Shown here in pieces: positions 5,230 through 8,121 of a stretch of 8,121 nucleotides of DNA. Origin of the DNA: Campylobacter sp. (GTDB lineage Bacteria; Campylobacterota; Campylobacteria; Campylobacterales; Campylobacteraceae); NCBI GenBank assembly GCA_021203945.1, contig JAJQAF010000071.1, forward strand, positions 1-8,121. Direction: 5' to 3'. The notes beneath the pieces are model-generated. The model had not been told where the DNA came from and searched no databases. It was given only the letters and a program-made list of their open reading frames with translations. Each line of letters opens with the position of its first letter. Position 1 is the first letter of the stretch. The position numbers were made by a program, and so were the translations under genes.

Positions 5230-7142
5230 CAAATAACGCTTTTAGCGAATTCACAAAGCGCGGTAGGCTCAAATCCAAAATGTTTAAATAGTTCGTCGGC
5301 TTTACCCGAAGCACCAAAACCGCTCATTCCATAGACATAATCGGCGAATTTAAACCATTCAAATCCGCTAGATGCTTCCACGGCGATGATTTTTGTGTCC
5401 GAATTTAAAATTTTATCCACGTATTCGCGCGATTGCTCGCAAAGTAGGTCAAAACACGGCGCGGAAACTATATTGACCCCGATCCCCTCGCCGCTTAAAA
5501 TTCCCGCCGCTTTTATGCAAAGCTCAACTTCGCTACCGCTTGCGATGAAAGTAATCTTTGCATTTTCGCTGCTTTTTAGCAGATACGCTCCGTTTTTAAC
5601 CTCTCCGTAAATTCCGCTCTCAAGAGGCGAAAGCCCTTGACGGCTAAGCACGAAAGCGCTCGGAGCGGCTAAATTTAGCGCCGTTTTCCAGCAAAGAACG
5701 TTTTCGTTACCGTCAGCCGGGCGAAATACGTAGAAATTCGGCATTGAGCGGAATTGGCTCAACTGCTCGACGGGCTGATGCGTCGGTCCGTCCTCACCGA
5801 CACCGATACTATCGTGAGTAAAGATGAAAAAATGCTTTAAGCCCATAAGCGCCGCCATTCTCGCGCTAGACTTCAGATAGTCGCTAAATATAAAAAACGT
5901 CGCAGAAAAAGGCAAAAACAGCCCGTATCTGGCAAAGGCGTTATTTATCGCCGCCATCGCATGTTCGCGAATACCAAAGTGTATATTTTTGCCGCACGGA
6001 AAGTCGCCCGCGCCTTTTAGCTCGGTTTTGTTTGATGGAGCAAGATCGGCGCTACCGCCCAAAAAGCCCGCTATGGCACTTGAAATAGCGTTTAAAATTT
6101 GACCGTTGCTATCGCGCGTTGCTATCTTTTTATCGTTGCTAAATTTCGGATATTCTATCGTGCTAAAGTCCGGGTTTAAAAGCTCGTTTAAAATTTTAGC
6201 CTTTTCGTCGTCAAGCGTCAAAAGCCGCTTACTCCATTCGGCTTGTGCCAAATCACCCTTATCTATAGCGCCTCGAAATCTTAAAAGCACATCGTCGCTA
6301 ACGTAAAATTTTAATTCAGGATCAAATCCTGCGGCACTTTTTGCGGCACGTATAACATCTTCTCCTAGCGGCGCGCCGTGACTGTGGCAACTTCCCTCCA
6401 GCTCTCCCGCACCTTTTGCGATGCTTGTGTTTGCTATGATTAAATAAGGCTTATCTTTATTTACCGCTTCGCTTAAAGCAAAGTCTATCTCGTCGTAGTC
6501 GTGTCCGTTTATGCGAGCGACCTCAAAGCCTTGCGCCTCAAATCGCGCTTTTACGTCCTCGCTCCAAGCTATCGCGGTATCGCCTTCAATAGTGATATGA
6601 TTTGAATCGTAAATCATTACTAAATTATCAAGCCCTAAACGCCCTGCTAGAGCGCACGCCTCGTAACTTATACCCTCTTGTAAATCGCCGTCGCCGCAGA
6701 GGCAATAAATTTTATGGTTTATGATCTCGCTTTCGGGGGTATTTAGGATATTTGCCGCGTATTTTGCCGCCATAGCAAAGCCTACCGCATTTGCTACGCC
6801 TTGTCCAAGCGGTCCGGTCGCTATCTCTACGCCGGGAGTATGAATTTCCGGGTGTCCGGGAGTGTTTGAGCCAAGTCGGCGAAAATTTTTAAGCTCATCT
6901 AACGTAATATCATATCCGCTCAGATATAAAAAGCTATAAACAAGGCTGCTTACGTGACCGCCGCTAAAAACCAGCCTATCTCGGTTTAGCCACGTCGGGT
7001 CTTTAGGATTGTGTTTTAGATGTTTGCCAAGCACGGTAATGACGTCGGCTAATCCCATAGGCGCGCCCGGATGTCCGGAATTTGCCGCCTGCACCATATC
7101 CGCGCACAAGAATCTTATCGTATCAGCTTGTTTTTTTAGCAT
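5229..7142 (-). CDS. tkt: Transketolase
   Basis: A 637-residue cytoplasmic enzyme that moves two-carbon ketol units between sugar phosphates using thiamine diphosphate and a divalent metal, linking the pentose phosphate pathway to the glycolytic/gluconeogenic trunk. Features: the N-terminal ADTIRFLCADMVQAANSGHPG with His24, GGH (His63), HTPG (His101), the diphosphate/metal motif GDGDLQEG (150-157) ending at Asn181, the catalytic Glu of GIREH (Glu393), FTHDS (His443) and SRQ (Arg501). It is about 25 residues shorter than the Escherichia coli enzyme, with the domains intact. The ATG at 7142 is two bases after the ispA stop, and AAAGG inside the end of ispA serves as ribosome binding site. It supplies pentose and erythrose phosphates for nucleotides and aromatic amino acids, important where the oxidative branch is absent, as in Campylobacter. 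Confidence 0.97.
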   Translation of the reverse strand: MLKKQADTIRFLCADMVQAANSGHPGAPMGLADVITVLGKHLKHNPKDPTWLNRDRLVFSGGHVSSLVYSFLYLSGYDITLDELKNFRRLGSNTPGHPEIHTPGVEIATGPLGQGVANAVGFAMAAKYAANILNTPESEIINHKIYCLCGDGDLQEGISYEACALAGRLGLDNLVMIYDSNHITIEGDTAIAWSEDVKARFEAQGFEVARINGHDYDEIDFALSEAVNKDKPYLIIANTSIAKGAGELEGSCHSHGAPLGEDVIRAAKSAAGFDPELKFYVSDDVLLRFRGAIDKGDLAQAEWSKRLLTLDDEKAKILNELLNPDFSTIEYPKFSNDKKIATRDSNGQILNAISSAIAGFLGGSADLAPSNKTELKGAGDFPCGKNIHFGIREHAMAAINNAFARYGLFLPFSATFFIFSDYLKSSARMAALMGLKHFFIFTHDSIGVGEDGPTHQPVEQLSQFRSMPNFYVFRPADGNENVLCWKTALNLAAPSAFVLSRQGLSPLESGIYGEVKNGAYLLKSSENAKITFIASGSEVELCIKAAGILSGEGIGVNIVSAPCFDLLCEQSREYVDKILNSDTKIIAVEASSGFEWFKFADYVYGMSGFGASGKADELFKHFGFEPTALCEFAKSVI

Positions 7143-7144
7143 TT

Positions 7145-8047
7145 TTAACCTTTCAAATGTTTATTTATTAAATTTTCAACTACATTTTTTATACCGTTCG
7201 GCAAGCTATTTAACTCGTTTAGTATTTTGGCGATAAGCTCGTTCCTACTATCTTTTGCACCGTTAATGCCGAGCAAATTCGTAAAAGAATTTTTCGTAGT
7301 ATCGTTTAAAGTGGGCTTACCAGCCGTATTTTCATCGCTTGTAGCGTCGATTATGTCATCTTGTATCTGAAACGCAAGCCCCAAATCAAGCCCTATATTA
7401 TAAATTCGCCCGCATTGAGCCTCGCTTAATCCGGCTATAACCGCACCCATTTCCAAGCTAGCTGCGATCAATTTAGCCGTTTTATGAATATGTAAAAATT
7501 TTAATTCGTCTAAATTTAGCCTTTTTTGCGTTAAACCAAACTTTGTTTTGGCATTTTTGACGTTAGAATTGTCGCTATTTTCAAAAAAGCAATCAAGCGC
7601 TTGCCCCAGCACCATACCGCTTACGCCTGCGTTTCGACTTAGAATTTGCACGCATTTTATACGCGTCTCAGCCTCTAAGTCCGCGCGCGAAATTTCATAA
7701 AAAGCCTGCGTGTTTAACGCGTCTCCTACGAGTATCGCCGTCACCTCGTCATATGCCGTGTGAAGCGTCTTAACGCCGCGGCGGAGCGGAGCGTTATCCA
7801 TAGCCGGCAAATCATCGTGTATCAGCGAATACGTATGCATCATCTCAAGGGCGAGCGCAACCCTCATTGCGTCTTTTACGAGATTAGGATCAAAGACATC
7901 TACGACGCCGAGTAAAAGCTGAGCGCGAAAATGCTTTCCGCCCGCCTTTAACATCACGCCCAAAGCTTCCTCATAATATGGATGAAAACTAGGCGCTTTA
8001 GGCAGATTGTCATTTAAAAATTTTATAAATTCGTCAAGTAAGCTCAC
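7145..8047 (-). CDS. ispA: Polyprenyl synthetase, farnesyl (geranyl/geranylgeranyl) diphosphate synthase
   Basis: A 300-residue cytoplasmic prenyltransferase that condenses isopentenyl diphosphate with allylic diphosphates, giving farnesyl diphosphate for undecaprenyl lipid and quinone side chains. Visible motifs: GGKHFRAQLLL (36-46), the first Asp-rich motif DDLPAMD (78-84) followed by LRRG, LVGDAL (106-111), GQALD (148-152), a Lys-Thr pair HKTAKL (188-193), and the second Asp-rich motif QDDIID (229-234). Chain length cannot be decided from motifs alone; a short chain (C15) is usual for ispA. The start is a GTG at 8047: the frame has a TAG only three codons upstream (8059-8057) and conserved sequence begins soon after, so no other full-length start exists. 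The GTG overlaps the stop of an upstream frame (GTGA), and there is no strong ribosome binding site, so translational coupling is likely. Confidence 0.95.
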   Translation of the reverse strand: MSLLDEFIKFLNDNLPKAPSFHPYYEEALGVMLKAGGKHFRAQLLLGVVDVFDPNLVKDAMRVALALEMMHTYSLIHDDLPAMDNAPLRRGVKTLHTAYDEVTAILVGDALNTQAFYEISRADLEAETRIKCVQILSRNAGVSGMVLGQALDCFFENSDNSNVKNAKTKFGLTQKRLNLDELKFLHIHKTAKLIAASLEMGAVIAGLSEAQCGRIYNIGLDLGLAFQIQDDIIDATSDENTAGKPTLNDTTKNSFTNLLGINGAKDSRNELIAKILNELNSLPNGIKNVVENLINKHLKG

Positions 8048-8121
8048 TTTGGAATTCTAGCAAAAAACTGAAAATTATGCCTTGTAAATAGCAGTAAACA
8101 GCTTTGCTGATCGCCTATTTT
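8044..8121 (-). CDS. C-terminal tail of the gene upstream of ispA (5' end outside window)
   Basis: On the minus strand a frame runs open from the right edge for 25 codons and ends at TGA 8046-8044, overlapping the ispA GTG by four bases (GTGA), the usual junction of coupled genes. The residues (for example SCLLLFTRHNFQFFARIPK) look like two beta strands at a protein's end. In Campylobacter jejuni the gene before ispA is, as I recall, a periplasmic PDZ-type protein (Cj1643 family), and this could be its C-terminus. With only 25 residues the identity is a guess; the reading frame and overlap are what can be seen. Confidence 0.5.
   Translation of the reverse strand, partial: KIGDQQSCLLLFTRHNFQFFARIPK

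Noticed and set aside
4685..7236. Short plus-strand frames opposite uppP, tkt and the end of ispA (4685-4906, 5386-5610, 6106-6306, 7009-7236)
   Set aside because: All are antisense to well-conserved core genes and encode low-complexity Ser/Leu-rich products without plausible start signals.
8048..8060. A TGCTAGAAT extended -10 sequence that would start transcription right at the ispA GTG (leaderless mRNA)
   Set aside because: The upstream minus-strand frame is open and overlaps ispA by GTGA, so an operon is more likely; the match could be chance in AT-rich coding DNA. Transcription start mapping would decide.

Overview
The window looks like the junction between an integrated mobile element (left, about 1-4263) and ordinary chromosome (right, about 4264-8121) of an epsilonproteobacterium, most likely a Campylobacter of the concisus/curvus type. 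This rests on the AT-rich, Campylobacter-like codon use, on the recognisable IspA, transketolase and UppP proteins, and on the compact overlapping gene layout. The species call is inference; no 16S or other marker is present.

Left part, plus strand (1-2876): a tightly packed run of small accessory genes. In order: the C-terminal tail of a larger unknown protein, a DUF6378-type phage protein, an unknown 76-residue protein, a 30-codon reading frame that looks like a gene remnant, an adenine-type DNA methyltransferase, a C5-cytosine DNA methyltransferase, an unknown basic helical protein, and a 60-residue helix-turn-helix protein of the AlpA/excisionase type. Several genes overlap by 1-8 bases or are 2 bases apart, so they probably form one transcript. 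The two methyltransferases have no restriction nuclease next to them in this window. They could protect the element from host restriction or mark its DNA.

Integration module (2850-4291): a P4-type tyrosine integrase on the minus strand, converging on the HTH gene and overlapping its end by 27 bases. The gene is split by a one-base frameshift. Adding one A near 3409-3410 restores a normal 398-residue integrase with all catalytic residues. Its start faces the 3' end of a tRNA-Ser(GGA) gene, the classic target for this integrase family. The 218 bases between them hold two near-identical 21-base direct repeats. The other end of the element lies beyond the left edge.

Right part, minus strand (4264-8121): tRNA-Ser(GGA) with its own promoter, a hairpin terminator, then a core operon read from right to left: the tail of an upstream gene, ispA (farnesyl diphosphate synthase), tkt (transketolase) and uppP (undecaprenyl-diphosphatase). 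All junctions overlap or are 2 bases apart. IspA makes the precursor of the undecaprenyl carrier lipid and UppP recycles that lipid. Tkt supplies pentose- and tetrose-phosphate carbon skeletons.

I saw no complete new defence or other novel system. The most notable points are the broken integrase, the solitary methyltransferase pair, the truncated small gene in front of it, and the repeats upstream of the integrase.
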